Assembly: GCA_023954195.1 (NCBI GenBank) | Contig: JAMLIK010000002.1 | Location: forward strand, 962,040 to 1,026,039 | Length of the DNA stretch: 64,000 nucleotides | Direction: 5' to 3' | From: Xanthobacteraceae bacterium | GTDB taxonomy: Bacteria > Pseudomonadota > Alphaproteobacteria > Rhizobiales > Xanthobacteraceae | Part shown: in pieces, positions 29,511 to 37,701 of the stretch | How the letters are laid out: each line of letters opens with the position of its first letter | Position numbering within the stretch: position 1 is the stretch's first letter | Notes under the pieces: generated by a model | Told to the model about the DNA's origin: nothing | The model's database searches: none | The model's input: the letters and a program-made list of their open reading frames with translations, nothing else | Program-made: the position numbers and the translations under genes

Positions 29511-29895
29511 GATCGCGCGTTCGATTTCCCCCGGGACAAGGGGTACGCCGACCCTGTCCGAACCGGCATATTGGCGAACCATCCCGATTTGTCGAATGGA
29601 TTTCGATGCTCGCTATCCTGATTCTGGCGGTGGGGTTGACCGCGTTCAACGCGCCCGGCTTCGGGATCGCGATCATCGCGACGTTCCTGCCGGCGCTCGC
29701 GGCCGGGAATAATATCGGCGGCCGTGTCGGCGCCGCCGCCGCCGGCCCGCGCCAGGGACGATGTGTCACAGCCGGCGCGGCGCTGGCGATGGCGCTCGGC
29801 GCCGCCGTCATGTCACCGGCGATGCCGCGGCGGGATGCAGCGATTCGATCTCGCCGCCGTCCGCGCGCGGCGCGCGATGCGAGGAGGGGGCGGCA
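29511..29895. other. Gap upstream of the histidine kinase with a doubtful small frame
   Basis: 385 bases between the divergently read kinase gene and the membrane protein at 29896. The only candidate gene is the weak frame at 29606. No repeat or clear terminator was seen. Promoters for both sides must lie here. Confidence 0.4.
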
Positions 29896-29899
29896 ATGA
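29606..29899 (+). CDS. Possible small membrane protein (doubtful)
   Basis: A 97-residue frame with two hydrophobic stretches (MLAILILAVGLTAFNAPGFG and IIATFLPALAAG), then an Arg-rich tail that looks like non-coding sequence read through. In its favour, its stop overlaps the next start as ATGA, a common coupling arrangement. Against it, there is a poor ribosome site and unnatural composition after residue 40. It could be a real short gene truncated by a frameshift. Confidence 0.3.
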   Translation: MLAILILAVGLTAFNAPGFGIAIIATFLPALAAGNNIGGRVGAAAAGPRQGRCVTAGAALAMALGAAVMSPAMPRRDAAIRSRRRPRAARDARRGRQ

Positions 29900-30225
29900 G
29901 CGAGGTTCTTCGCCGGATCGCCGGCACCGCGGTGCTCTGCGGAGGGCTCGGCCTGCTGCTCTATCTGGCGCTGGTCACGGCCGCCGATGAGCCGATCACC
30001 GCGCCGGCGCTGGGATTCGTCGGCGCGGGCGTGGTCGCGGCGCAGGTGTTCCACCTGCTGCGTGACGCCTGGCACAGCGGCATCATGCCCGAGCGGCCCG
30101 GCGCCGGCACCTCGCGCGATGCCAATCCCGTCTGGTACTGGGTCTCGATGCTGTGGTACGGTGCCTGCCTGATTGGCGTCGTCGCGCTGGGGCTGGTCTG
30201 TCTGCTGCGGATCGTCGGATTGTGA
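29896..30225 (+). CDS. Small integral membrane protein, unknown function
   Basis: A 109-residue protein starting at ATG 29896 with GAGGAGGGGGCGG upstream. Hydrophobic helices lie at residues about 8-28 (LCGGLGLLLYLALVTAA), 36-55 and 85-107 (WYGACLIGVVALGLVCLL), with a loop MPERPGAGTSRDANPVWYW. No family is recognised. It converges on the EipB-like gene, with 58 bases between the ends. Confidence 0.65.
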   Translation: MSEVLRRIAGTAVLCGGLGLLLYLALVTAADEPITAPALGFVGAGVVAAQVFHLLRDAWHSGIMPERPGAGTSRDANPVWYWVSMLWYGACLIGVVALGLVCLLRIVGL

Positions 30226-30283
30226 GGGTGCGAACGATCCGCCCGGCTCGCCACGACGGATGGGTTGCTTGTCAACGCCCCTG

Positions 30284-31102
30284 CTATGGGCACGGCTTCT
30301 GCGGCAGCAATGTCATCGACGCGAGGTCGGCCTTGATCCGCATGTTCTCGAACATCGTATCGGAGACGGTGAAGACGCCGTTGAGGTAGCGCGTCATGTT
30401 TTCGCGCACGCGCATTTTGCCGTTCTTGTCGTGGCGCAGGATTTCCACGCGGTAGCGGGGCGCATTGGCCATCACCGCCGCGGGATGTCCCTTCGGCAGC
30501 GGTGCCTTCACCTCGGCGCCGGTGCGATAGGTGATGCGTTCGACGCTGGAAAGCGTGTCCTCGGGATTGTAGACGGGCGCGACCAATGGTTTCTTTTCGC
30601 GCACGGCGGCATCCGCCAGCCGGTCGTGATACAGCGGCAACAGCACGTTGGCCGGCAGTTGCAGCCGCCCGCCGGGCAGTTGCCGCGAGGTGGCGACGAT
30701 GCCCTGCGGCGTCTTGCGCGCGACCAGGGTGTCTTGCCGCTTCACTTCGCCGTTGACGCGGTCGGTGATCGAGAACGCAAGCTGGGTGCCGTTGCTGTTC
30801 TCGGTCATTGCCATATCGGAAACCAGTTTGATCGCCCCGCCGGCAAATTGCAGGTTGGCCACCGTGTGACGGATCACCTTGTATTCGGTGCAGCGACTGC
30901 CGGACAATTCGATGGTCATGCGGCCCCTGCCGCTCCTGAGTTGGTCGGAGGCTTTCGCCGGCGTGAAATCCAGGTTGAAGATCATCCGGCGCGGCGTGCC
31001 GTCGGCCGGCTGCGTCTGCGCGATCGCCGCGGTGACGGGCAGGCAGACAGCTACCAGAATGACGCGGGCGGCGACGAGGCGGCGAAGGCGTGGTGCTGTC
31101 AT
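30284..31102 (-). CDS. EipB-like (DUF1849) periplasmic protein
   Basis: A 272-residue protein with an N-terminal signal peptide (VILVAVCLPVTAAIAQ, residues about 12-28). The mature part starts RRMIFNLDFTPAKASDQLRSGRGRMTIELSGSRCTEYKV, which follows the EipB/DUF1849 pattern: a beta-rich barrel that begins by describing a glycine-flanked strand, then a single conserved Cys. EipB maintains cell envelope integrity in Brucella. The ATG at 31102 has GCAGGA seven bases upstream; the open frame to 31264 is GC-rich leader. A second Cys is the penultimate residue (QKPCP). Confidence 0.6.
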   Translation of the reverse strand: MTAPRLRRLVAARVILVAVCLPVTAAIAQTQPADGTPRRMIFNLDFTPAKASDQLRSGRGRMTIELSGSRCTEYKVIRHTVANLQFAGGAIKLVSDMAMTENSNGTQLAFSITDRVNGEVKRQDTLVARKTPQGIVATSRQLPGGRLQLPANVLLPLYHDRLADAAVREKKPLVAPVYNPEDTLSSVERITYRTGAEVKAPLPKGHPAAVMANAPRYRVEILRHDKNGKMRVRENMTRYLNGVFTVSDTMFENMRIKADLASMTLLPQKPCP

Positions 31103-31377
31103 GGCATTGTCCTGCGGGATGATGACGCGAGAGCGATATCCGTAACCGACACTCACCGGGACCGGCACCCCTCGAAACAGGGGACCACCGATTCGGTGAG
31201 GGAACTCGCGTTCCCCGTGAACGGGGGGTTGCGCGGTTTCCACCGCCGCCCGACAATTCAGCATTCAGGAGTGCCTGATGTAAAACCGTCCGACCCCGGA
31301 CGCACCTCGGATTTCGGTCTGTCGTCGGACGCGCCGGGTAACTGATTTTCCATCACCAACTGTTATTATCTTTATCA
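31103..31377. other. GC-rich, hairpin-dense leader region upstream of the EipB-like gene
   Basis: Contains nested short stems (CACCG/CGGTG, CCCCT/AGGGG, CCCCGTtcaCGGGG) at 31152-31225. No gene and no known RNA family signature (no SRP, RNase P or tmRNA core motif) was recognised. It is the 5' side of the EipB-like gene on the minus strand, and on the plus strand it lies before the terminator at 31378. Confidence 0.4.
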
Positions 31378-31405
31378 GGGTCGACCTTCGGGTCGGCCCT
31401 TTTCA
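31378..31405 (+). terminator. Rho-independent terminator near the left edge of the integrative element
   Basis: The stem GGGTCGAC/GGTCGGCCC around a CTTCG loop is followed by TTTTC. It reads on the plus strand, where no protein gene precedes it, so a small transcript may end here. Sequence composition changes just after this point. Confidence 0.6.
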
Positions 31406-31975
31406 TTGATCGCCCGGTGCGGTCAAAGCCGTTTCACGCCGGCTTCTGGCTGGCGCGCTGCGATCGGCGCGCACTGAAAACCGGTGTCCACTTTTCGGGA
31501 TCATGCTCTAAACTGAAGCTGATGTGGTTAAATGGCGTGAAGGCGTCCCGAACGCTATTGGCCCGCTCCAACCAAATCCGTGAATAAATGATTGATGCAT
31601 CCATAAGATTTTCCGTCGCCCCTATGATGGATTGGACAAACTGGCGGAGAAAGCAGAAATGAAATCAATTCGATAGCCGCGAGCGCGTGGACCAAGTACC
31701 AAAATTTTTTGAATGTGCGTCGCGTCGGTCGTGGAGCAACATCATAGTGTTGGTCGTGGACCAAAAGAGACGACCGTGGACCAAAAGAATCGCGTGCCTC
31801 GCGAGCCGCGGCACACAGCATGGGCGCTGAGCCATTTGCTCGAAAGGCAATCGCGATATCAAAGATGGAGACGGTTTAGGGGCGCCGTTCAACGGCGCAA
31901 TAGCCGATACGATCAATCACACGATCGCGGCAAAATGCGGCAGTCACGCCGGCCAGACGAGACATGAGGTGGGAA
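31406..31975. other. Gene-poor left edge of the integrative element
   Basis: 570 bases with no supported gene. A dispersed-repeat fragment ACCGGTGTCCACTTTTCGGG lies at about 31481-31500. An AT-richer part has tandem copies of CGTGGACCAAAAGA at 31755 and 31775 (20-base period), with looser relatives at 31687 and 31728. These may be protein-binding iterons or relics of an insertion. Confidence 0.45.
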
Positions 31976-32248
31976 CTAACTGCGTCCGCCTTGGCCCTGA
32001 AGTTGCTGACACTCTTTCTGCGCAGCGGCCCGCCTTTCGTCGAGAAAGGCTGCAAGGTCGTGAATGTGGACCCCCTTCGCGCATTTCTGTGATGTTTCCA
32101 TCCGAACAAGAGGCAGGGCGATAACGCCCGCTGACACCTTGCGAAGGAATTTATCTGTCGTCAGGCCAAAAAAGTCTTTTGCGACGTCGTCGGCGGAAAT
32201 GATCGGCCGGCCCGCATACATCGACATCAACATGAACGCTGTATTCAC
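31976..32248 (-). CDS. Pyocin activator PrtN family protein
   Basis: A 90-residue small DNA-binding protein. The sequence NTAFMLMSMYAGRPIISADDVAKDFFGL, DKFLRKVSAGVIALPLVRMETSQK and GVHIHDLAAFLDERRAAAQKECQQL follows the PrtN family closely; in Pseudomonas PrtN activates pyocin genes. Many family members in Rhizobiales sit on integrative elements or phage remnants and probably act as excisionase-like or activator proteins. The start is a GTG. It lies alone at the left edge of the element, reading outward. Confidence 0.85.
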   Translation of the reverse strand: MNTAFMLMSMYAGRPIISADDVAKDFFGLTTDKFLRKVSAGVIALPLVRMETSQKCAKGVHIHDLAAFLDERRAAAQKECQQLQGQGGRS

Positions 32249-32522
32249 GATTTCACACCGACCCTTCTTTCCGATGAAAGGGAGAATTGAGCGGAAATCG
32301 GCCAGAGTGAATGCGAAATCGCGCGAAGATCAGCGAACATTTGCGAAGAGGATCGTCTGACGTCGTATTTCAGCGATCACGATTGCTGATTGTGCGAGGG
32401 AGCATTGCGGCTCCTTCGTAAAATTACTTGCCGTTTGCGGCGCATGGCGTCGCCGTAGTGCCCCCTTTCGTATGACGCCATCAAACCGATGAGGGGTTGG
32501 AGAGCTTCGCTCGCTTTGTCGT
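32249..32522. other. Gap between prtN-like gene and the parB leader
   Basis: No gene or clear repeat is seen in these 274 bases. Promoters for the prtN-like gene (leftward) and for the parB leader (rightward) are expected here. Confidence 0.4.
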
Positions 32523-32797
32523 GATCGGCTGCGGCTAACGCCTTGCCGATCGTTGGCGGGGAGAGATGGTCTCGGCCATCTCTCCCCCGCGACTACCGCC
32601 TGTGCGATGGCAGGGCCGCGCGTTCGCAAGGCGGCGCATCATCGTCACTCTTCCAATCCCTTCCGATCCACCTCGCTCGCCGCGCAGCCCGGCCATGCTC
32701 GCCGGTAGCCGCCCCCCTCTCTGCCGAGCGCTCGCGCGCCTCCGGGAGGCATGGCGGGGGCCATGCCTCCGGCATGAACAGAGAAAGGATTGGAACA
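32523..32797 (+). ncRNA. Structured 5' leader of the parB-like gene (twin of 45165-45436)
   Basis: A leader of about 275 bases that aligns along its length with the leader of the DUF932 gene. Stem I at 32556-32590 pairs GGGGAGAGATGG with CCATCTCTCCCC. Stem II at 32745-32770 pairs GGAGGCATGGC with GCCATGCCTCC around a GGGG loop. In the twin both stems have different bases but pair equally well, which indicates selection on RNA structure. Stem II ends 15 bases before the AAAGGA ribosome site, so a role in translation control or attenuation is plausible. Confidence 0.6.
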
Positions 32798-35017
32798 ATG
32801 GCTAGGACATCGAAGAAGGCGAAGGCCGTCCCGGTTGCGACGGTCGCGGAAGCGGCGGCGGACGTTGACGTTCGCAGCGTTGGAGGAACGGAAGCGGTTG
32901 CGGCGGTTGAGACCGGCGCGGAAACCGCGTCGGTTGCGGCAAGCGGCGAGACGGTTTTCATTCCGCTCAACAAGCTCAAGAAGCATCCGAAGAACGCCCG
33001 CAAGACGCCGCACAGCGAGGCGTCTATCGCGGCGAAGGCGGCGAGCATCGCCGCCAAGGGTATGCTGCAAAACCTTGTGGTTGAACCCGAGCGCGATGGC
33101 GAGGGCAAGCCGACCGGCTGCTATCTCGTCGCTGTTGGCGAAGGCCGCAGGCTGGCGCAGTTGCTCCGCGTGAAGCGCAAGGAGATCAAGAAGACCGAGC
33201 CGATCCGCTGCGTCATCGACACGGTGAACGACGCGGCCGAGATCAGCCTTGACGAGAACGTCACGCGCGAGAACCTTCACCCCGCTGATGAGTTCGAGCG
33301 CTTCCGCGAACTTGCGGAAGATCGCGGATGGGGAGCGGAGGAAATCGGCGCGCGATTTGGAAGGAGTGCGCATTTCGTCCGCCAGCGGCTACGGCTTGGC
33401 GCGGTCAGCCCCAAGCTGATGCAGGTCTATCGCGACGGCGGCTTGACGTTGGACCAGTTGATGGCCTTTGCCATCACCGAGGACCATACGCGGCAGGAAC
33501 AGGTTTACGAAAACCTGTCCTATAACCGCGATGCGTCCTTCATCCGCCGCGACCTCATGCGAGCGCATATTCCGGCGACGGATCGGCGCGCGATCTTCGT
33601 CGGCGCGGAAGCCTACACCGAAGCAGGCGGCAACATTGTCCGCGACCTGTTCACGGAGGATCGCGGCGGCTTCTATGAAGACGCCGCGCTGCTGGACCGG
33701 CTTGTTATCGAAAAGCTGGAAGGCATCGCCGCGCAGGTGCAGGAGGCGGAAGGCTGGAAGTGGGTTTCGGTTCATATCGACTATCCCCACGCTCACGGCC
33801 TGCGCCGGACCTATGCGCATCCGGTGGAGCTTTCCGAGGACGATGCCGCCGCCCATGCTGCTACACAGGAGGAATACGACCGCCTGTCGTCGGAGTATGA
33901 GGACGCGGACGAGCTTCCTGACGATGTGGACGCGCGTTTCGGAGAGCTTGAAGCCGAGATCGAGCGCATCGACGCCTTGCGCCACGCTTACGATCCTGAC
34001 GAGATCGCGCGCGGTGGCGTGTTTGTCGTGCTGTCCCCGGATGGAGAAGCCCGCATCGAGCGCGGTTTCATTCGGCCCGAGGACGAGAATCCCGAAGCGG
34101 AGGACGCCAACGATGGCGAAACCGTCATCGACGGCGTGCGCGTCAATGGCGATGGCGAGATCATCAAGGATGGCGAGGGCGAGGATGGCGCATCCGCGCC
34201 TGACAGCGAGGATGAAGATGCGGTGGATGACGGCAAGCCATTGTCGGATATTCTCATCCGCGACCTGACCGCGCATCGCACCCTTGGCCTGCGGCTTGCC
34301 TTTGGCGAGCAGCCGGATATGGCCTTGATCGCCGTCACCCATGCGCTCGCCGCGCAGACCTTCTATCGCGGCGTGGACGCGCATTGCCTCGATATCCGAC
34401 CGAACAGCGCGCACCTTGCGAGCCACGCGGACGGGATCGAGGACACGGCGGCGGCGAAGGCGCTGGCGGATCGTCATGCCGGATGGGCGGCCGACATGCC
34501 GCGCGACGTGGCGGACCTGTGGGGCTTCATCGCCGGGCTGGACCATGCGAGCGTGATGGCGCTGTTCGCGCATTGCGCTTCACAGACCGTCAATGCGGTG
34601 AAGCTGCCTTGGGAGCGCAAGCCGCGCGTTCTGGAGACGGCGGACAGGCTGGCGAGCGCGTTCGCGCTCGACATGACGGCGCATTGGACGCCCACGGTGC
34701 GGACCTATCTCGGCCGCGTCACCAAGGCGCATATTCTCGACGCCGTGCGGGAAGCCGTCAGCGACGAGGCGGCGGATCGCATCGCCAGCATGAAGAAGCA
34801 GCCGATGGCGGAAGCCGCCGAGCAGCTTCTTGCCGGGACCGGATGGCTCCCGCCGCTGATGCGCACCGAGCCGCCCGCGTGGCTGGCTGCGCCGCAGCCC
34901 GATGCCGAGCCGTTTGCAGAAGGGCCGGAAGCAGCCGAGCCGGACGCTGTGGACCTCGCCGCCGATCATGACGGCGCGGCGGAAGACGGCGAAGGCTTCC
35001 CCGAAGCCGCCGAGTGA
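32798..35017 (+). CDS. ParB/RepB/Spo0J family partition-like protein
   Basis: A 739-residue protein. The ParB N-terminal nuclease-like domain (residues about 50-190) has VFIPLNKLKKHPKNARKTPH, AVGEGRRLAQLLRVKRKEI and DENVTRENLHPADEFERFREL. A helix-turn-helix follows (GWGAEEIGARFGRSAHFVRQRLRLG). The long C-terminal half (about 400 residues) has an acidic insert at about 425-490. This long form is found on Rhizobiales ICEs and plasmids and may act in DNA maintenance or regulation rather than true partitioning, since no parA lies nearby. The start has AAAGGATTGGAACA upstream. A hairpin terminator follows. Confidence 0.88.
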   Translation: MARTSKKAKAVPVATVAEAAADVDVRSVGGTEAVAAVETGAETASVAASGETVFIPLNKLKKHPKNARKTPHSEASIAAKAASIAAKGMLQNLVVEPERDGEGKPTGCYLVAVGEGRRLAQLLRVKRKEIKKTEPIRCVIDTVNDAAEISLDENVTRENLHPADEFERFRELAEDRGWGAEEIGARFGRSAHFVRQRLRLGAVSPKLMQVYRDGGLTLDQLMAFAITEDHTRQEQVYENLSYNRDASFIRRDLMRAHIPATDRRAIFVGAEAYTEAGGNIVRDLFTEDRGGFYEDAALLDRLVIEKLEGIAAQVQEAEGWKWVSVHIDYPHAHGLRRTYAHPVELSEDDAAAHAATQEEYDRLSSEYEDADELPDDVDARFGELEAEIERIDALRHAYDPDEIARGGVFVVLSPDGEARIERGFIRPEDENPEAEDANDGETVIDGVRVNGDGEIIKDGEGEDGASAPDSEDEDAVDDGKPLSDILIRDLTAHRTLGLRLAFGEQPDMALIAVTHALAAQTFYRGVDAHCLDIRPNSAHLASHADGIEDTAAAKALADRHAGWAADMPRDVADLWGFIAGLDHASVMALFAHCASQTVNAVKLPWERKPRVLETADRLASAFALDMTAHWTPTVRTYLGRVTKAHILDAVREAVSDEAADRIASMKKQPMAEAAEQLLAGTGWLPPLMRTEPPAWLAAPQPDAEPFAEGPEAAEPDAVDLAADHDGAAEDGEGFPEAAE

Positions 35018-35025
35018 GCCGCCTC

Positions 35026-35054
35026 GGCAGGAGCCGCCCCGCGCGGCTCCTGCC
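35026..35054 (+). terminator. Hairpin terminator after the parB-like gene
   Basis: A 12-bp perfect stem GGCAGGAGCCGC/GCGGCTCCTGCC with loop CCCGC, nine bases after the stop codon. There is no T-run, so it may attenuate rather than end transcription, or it may protect the message. Confidence 0.55.
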
Positions 35055-35141
35055 GGTCTCCCGACAACGCCCGAGGAATTTTCCGGCCGCGCCGGTCGGC
35101 GCGGCCGGGGACCTCGACCGCACGACATCAGGAACCATGAC

Positions 35142-35480
35142 ATGAAGATCGATGCAGAACAGCGGGCGATGCTGGCCCGCATGGAGACGGCGCAGGCCGA
35201 GACCGCGCGGCATCTTGCCGTCATTGAACGGCAGATCGAAGCGCGCGCCGAACGCATGACGACGAGCAGCCGCGTCAAGGCTCGCCAGTACGGTCGCGCA
35301 TCGGCCACCTGGACGCGCAGCGACCAGCGCGACTTTCAGGCGAATGTCACCGCGCTGCGCTTTGAGCGGCGCGGTGAGATCGACGCGCTCGGCCGCAAGC
35401 TGGCGCGGCAGGCCGGCGCTATCGCGGCCTTCCGCGTCCGCTACCGGAGCAACGAACCGGCACGGGAGAGCGTGTCATGA
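35142..35480 (+). CDS. Hypothetical ICE protein, helical
   Basis: A 112-residue basic, Ala/Arg-rich protein starting at ATG 35142 (KIDAEQRAMLARMETAQAETARHLAVIERQIEARAERM), predicted mostly helical and perhaps coiled coil over residues 3-40. AGGAA lies eight bases before the start. Its stop overlaps the DUF2958 start (ATGA), so the two are translated together. No function is recognised. Similar small genes accompany DUF2958 genes in ICE backbones. Confidence 0.7.
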   Translation: MKIDAEQRAMLARMETAQAETARHLAVIERQIEARAERMTTSSRVKARQYGRASATWTRSDQRDFQANVTALRFERRGEIDALGRKLARQAGAIAAFRVRYRSNEPARESVS

Positions 35481-35848
35481 CACCGCGCTTTCCCCGCACC
35501 GAACCGCTGATCCCCGAGGACTTGCTGGCCAAGTTGATCGAGAACGGCCGCACCAGCGAGGAACGTGACGGCTTCGATCCGTTTCCGGTCGTGAAGCTGT
35601 TCACGCCCGACGCAGGAGCGACGTGGCTCTTTACCGAAGCCTATCCCGAAGGCGACGACATTCGCCTGTTCGGATTGTGCGACCTCGGCATGGGCTGCCC
35701 CGAACTCGGCTACGCCATGCTGTCCGAGATCGAGGACGTGCGCGGCAAGCTCGGCCTGCCAGTCGAGCGCGAGCTTTATTTCAAGGCCGAGCATCGGCTC
35801 AGCACCTACGCCAAGATTGCCCGCCAAGCCGGGATGATCGTCACTTGA
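35477..35848 (+). CDS. DUF2958 domain protein
   Basis: A 123-residue protein: LIPEDLLAKLIENG, DPFPVVKLFTPDAGATWLFTEAYPEGDDIRLFGLCDLGMGCPELGYAMLSEI and LPVERELYFKAEHRLSTYAKIA. This is the full-length DUF2958 pattern, a small family carried by plasmids and ICEs with no established function. It is coupled to the upstream gene by ATGA overlap. The compact, conserved sequence suggests a selected accessory role such as antirestriction or replication support, but that is inference. Confidence 0.88.
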   Translation: MTPRFPRTEPLIPEDLLAKLIENGRTSEERDGFDPFPVVKLFTPDAGATWLFTEAYPEGDDIRLFGLCDLGMGCPELGYAMLSEIEDVRGKLGLPVERELYFKAEHRLSTYAKIARQAGMIVT

Positions 35849-35913
35849 AAACAGCGATCCGGCGCGTCGTCGCGATGCGCCGGATCGCCTTCATCACGGA
35901 GGGAGGACGCAAC

Positions 35914-36327
35914 ATGATCGCGCTGATCGTCGTCACCGTCACGCTGACCGGCATGATGTGCGTCCTCGCTTATATGCTGGCGATCTACGCGCTGCCGTTC
36001 ATGCTGGCGCTTGCGGCAACGCGCTTCGCCTACGCGACCGGAGCCGGTTGGTTCGGTGCGGGTATTGTCGGCCTTGTCGCTGGCGCGGCGTCGTTCGGCC
36101 TTCTGGTGTTCCTGTTCAGCACGCTGCGCGCGCCGATCCTGCGGATCGCGCTCGCGCTCCTATTCGCTGCGCCTGCCGCCATCGCGGGCTACGCGCTCGT
36201 GCATGGCGTGACCGCCGAGGCCGTACCGTCGCCGGTCTGGCGGCAAATCTTCTGTCTCGCGGGCGGCGCATTCGTCGGCACGGCCGCTGCGATACGGCTG
36301 GCGACATCCGCCAGTTCGCCAGCTTGA
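35914..36327 (+). CDS. Small polytopic membrane protein, unknown function
   Basis: A 137-residue inner-membrane protein with GGAGGGAGGACGC before ATG 35914. About four hydrophobic helices are visible (residues 1-35, 47-70, 75-97, 112-132). No catalytic motif or family is recognised. It follows DUF2958 by 65 bases and converges on the methyltransferase gene. It may be an ICE backbone gene or the first cargo gene. Confidence 0.7.
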   Translation: MIALIVVTVTLTGMMCVLAYMLAIYALPFMLALAATRFAYATGAGWFGAGIVGLVAGAASFGLLVFLFSTLRAPILRIALALLFAAPAAIAGYALVHGVTAEAVPSPVWRQIFCLAGGAFVGTAAAIRLATSASSPA

Positions 36328-36349
36328 GCCGGTTCATCCAAGGCCGAAG

Positions 36350-37051
36350 CTATCGGCGCACGGAATATTCCGTGCCGGTCTTGAGCGGGATCGACATGGA
36401 ATCGAAGCCGTTGGCGCGATCGCGCATATAGGCGAGATAATCCGCGAAATTACCCCGCAAGCCGCCGACATCGTCGGTCAGCACCACGCCGCCCGGCCGG
36501 ATGCGTGGCGTCAGCAACCTCACAATGTCGAGGGCGCGCATCGGAAAGCCATCGTTGAGCACGAAATCAATATCCGACGGATCGGCCGCGAGGCTTTCGA
36601 TCGCATTGCCCTCGCGCACGTCGATCAGGTCGGCAAGGCCCGCATCCTCGAAATTGCGCCGCGCCACACGCGCCTTGGCGGGCACGATCTCTGTTGTCAC
36701 GACGCGGCCGCCGCCGTTGGCGCGCACGGCCGCCGCGAGCCACAGCGTTGATAGTCCGAAGGACGTGCCGAACTCGACCACCGTGCGTGCGCGAAGCGCA
36801 CGTGCCGTCAGATAGGCGAACGCGCCCTGGTCCTCGATGATGGCAATGTATTTGTCGGCATAGAATCCATCCATCTCGCTGTCCGCGAATGGGATGAAGC
36901 GCCGACGCAAGTATGACAGCGCATGCGGCAGAAAGTGACCGATGATCGATAGATGTTGGCGGTTCGCCTCACTGTAGAGTCGCCGCAGCACGGTTGCGAC
37001 GCGGGCATCCTCGAGAACGGCGAACGGATCGTCATCGGGAAGTGTCGTCAT
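36350..37051 (-). CDS. Class I SAM-dependent methyltransferase (O-methyltransferase-like)
   Basis: A 233-residue cytoplasmic enzyme. Motif I is VVEFGTSFGLSTLWLAAAV (residues about 90-108), the acidic post-I strand is VVTTEIVPAKA, motif II is DIDFVLNDGFP and motif III IRPGGVVLTDDV. It resembles the caffeoyl-CoA/catechol O-methyltransferase group (Methyltransf_24-like). The substrate cannot be read. It is cargo between ICE backbone genes and has no obvious operon partner. Its neighbours (DUF1398, MarR, DUF6790) suggest a small adaptive module. Confidence 0.85.
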   Translation of the reverse strand: MTTLPDDDPFAVLEDARVATVLRRLYSEANRQHLSIIGHFLPHALSYLRRRFIPFADSEMDGFYADKYIAIIEDQGAFAYLTARALRARTVVEFGTSFGLSTLWLAAAVRANGGGRVVTTEIVPAKARVARRNFEDAGLADLIDVREGNAIESLAADPSDIDFVLNDGFPMRALDIVRLLTPRIRPGGVVLTDDVGGLRGNFADYLAYMRDRANGFDSMSIPLKTGTEYSVRR

Positions 37052-37280
37052 CAGGCGAGTCCAGATTTACAAGCATGAGCGATCTATCATCTACGTCATG
37101 CGCTCGATCTTAGTGATGAAACAGGGCCAATTCATTTCAAGCAGATCAGAATCACTCTCAACGAGGATGGTGGCGGGCCCGGCTTGGTGTTTCGCCGTTC
37201 GGTGGCGATCCCTTCTAAATCGGATCATGGCCAAGTCCCGCCTTGTTGCCCGCCCACGGAGGCGGGCAGTTCGGAGAGCG

Positions 37281-37688
37281 TCAGTTTGGAAAATGTTCTA
37301 CGTGGGTCTCGCCGGTGCGGCCTATGTAAAGAGCCCGCCGCCCCAAGAATGAGACGACGTATCCTGCACACCCGGCCGCGGCCGCCTTCTTGCAGAACCC
37401 TTTGTAGGTATAGCCTGGTACGAGCCGCTGAGCGTCCTTGATGGCGGCGCCGATTTGCGTGGAATCGAAATCGGGCGCCACGGGCGTATCGACCTTGTGG
37501 GTGGCAAGCTCCACGCTCTCACCATCGGCCAGATAGTAGGTCGCGGTCGAACGGCGGAAGTCAATTTCGTAGCTTTCGAATCCTGCCGCCATCAATGCCT
37601 TGACGATTTGCGGGAACGTCATCGTGTTTCCCTCTGCTCCGGCCAGGCAGGTCCGGGCGAGGGCTTTCTTGTGATCGTCCATAGCCAT
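37281..37688 (-). CDS. DUF1398 family protein
   Basis: A 135-residue soluble protein. The segment FPQIVKALMAAGFESYEIDFRRSTATYYLADGESVEL and the C-terminal GYTYKGFCKKAAAAGCAGYVVSFLGRRALYIGRTGETHVEHFP fit DUF1398 (YbcV-like), whose function is unknown. It lies 13 bases downstream of the MarR stop on the same strand, so it is probably in the MarR-regulated unit. A start at the internal Met (MTFPQIV) is possible. Confidence 0.8.
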   Translation of the reverse strand: MAMDDHKKALARTCLAGAEGNTMTFPQIVKALMAAGFESYEIDFRRSTATYYLADGESVELATHKVDTPVAPDFDSTQIGAAIKDAQRLVPGYTYKGFCKKAAAAGCAGYVVSFLGRRALYIGRTGETHVEHFPN

Positions 37689-37701
37689 GTGTCGCTCGAT
37701 T

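Noticed and set aside
31141..31260. Possible SRP RNA, tmRNA, RNase P or 6S RNA
   Set aside because: The conserved cores of SRP RNA, RNase P and tmRNA were looked for and not seen, and no clear 6S-like long stem was found. Left only as a structured interval.
31378..31500. A tRNA gene as the ICE attachment site
   Set aside because: No TPsiC-loop motif (GGTTCGAATCC-like) or cloverleaf could be found on either strand near the left edge or near 59-60 kb.
35623..35913. N-terminal extension of the membrane protein at 35914
   Set aside because: The extension overlaps DUF2958 in another frame; GGAGGGAGGACGC places the start at 35914.
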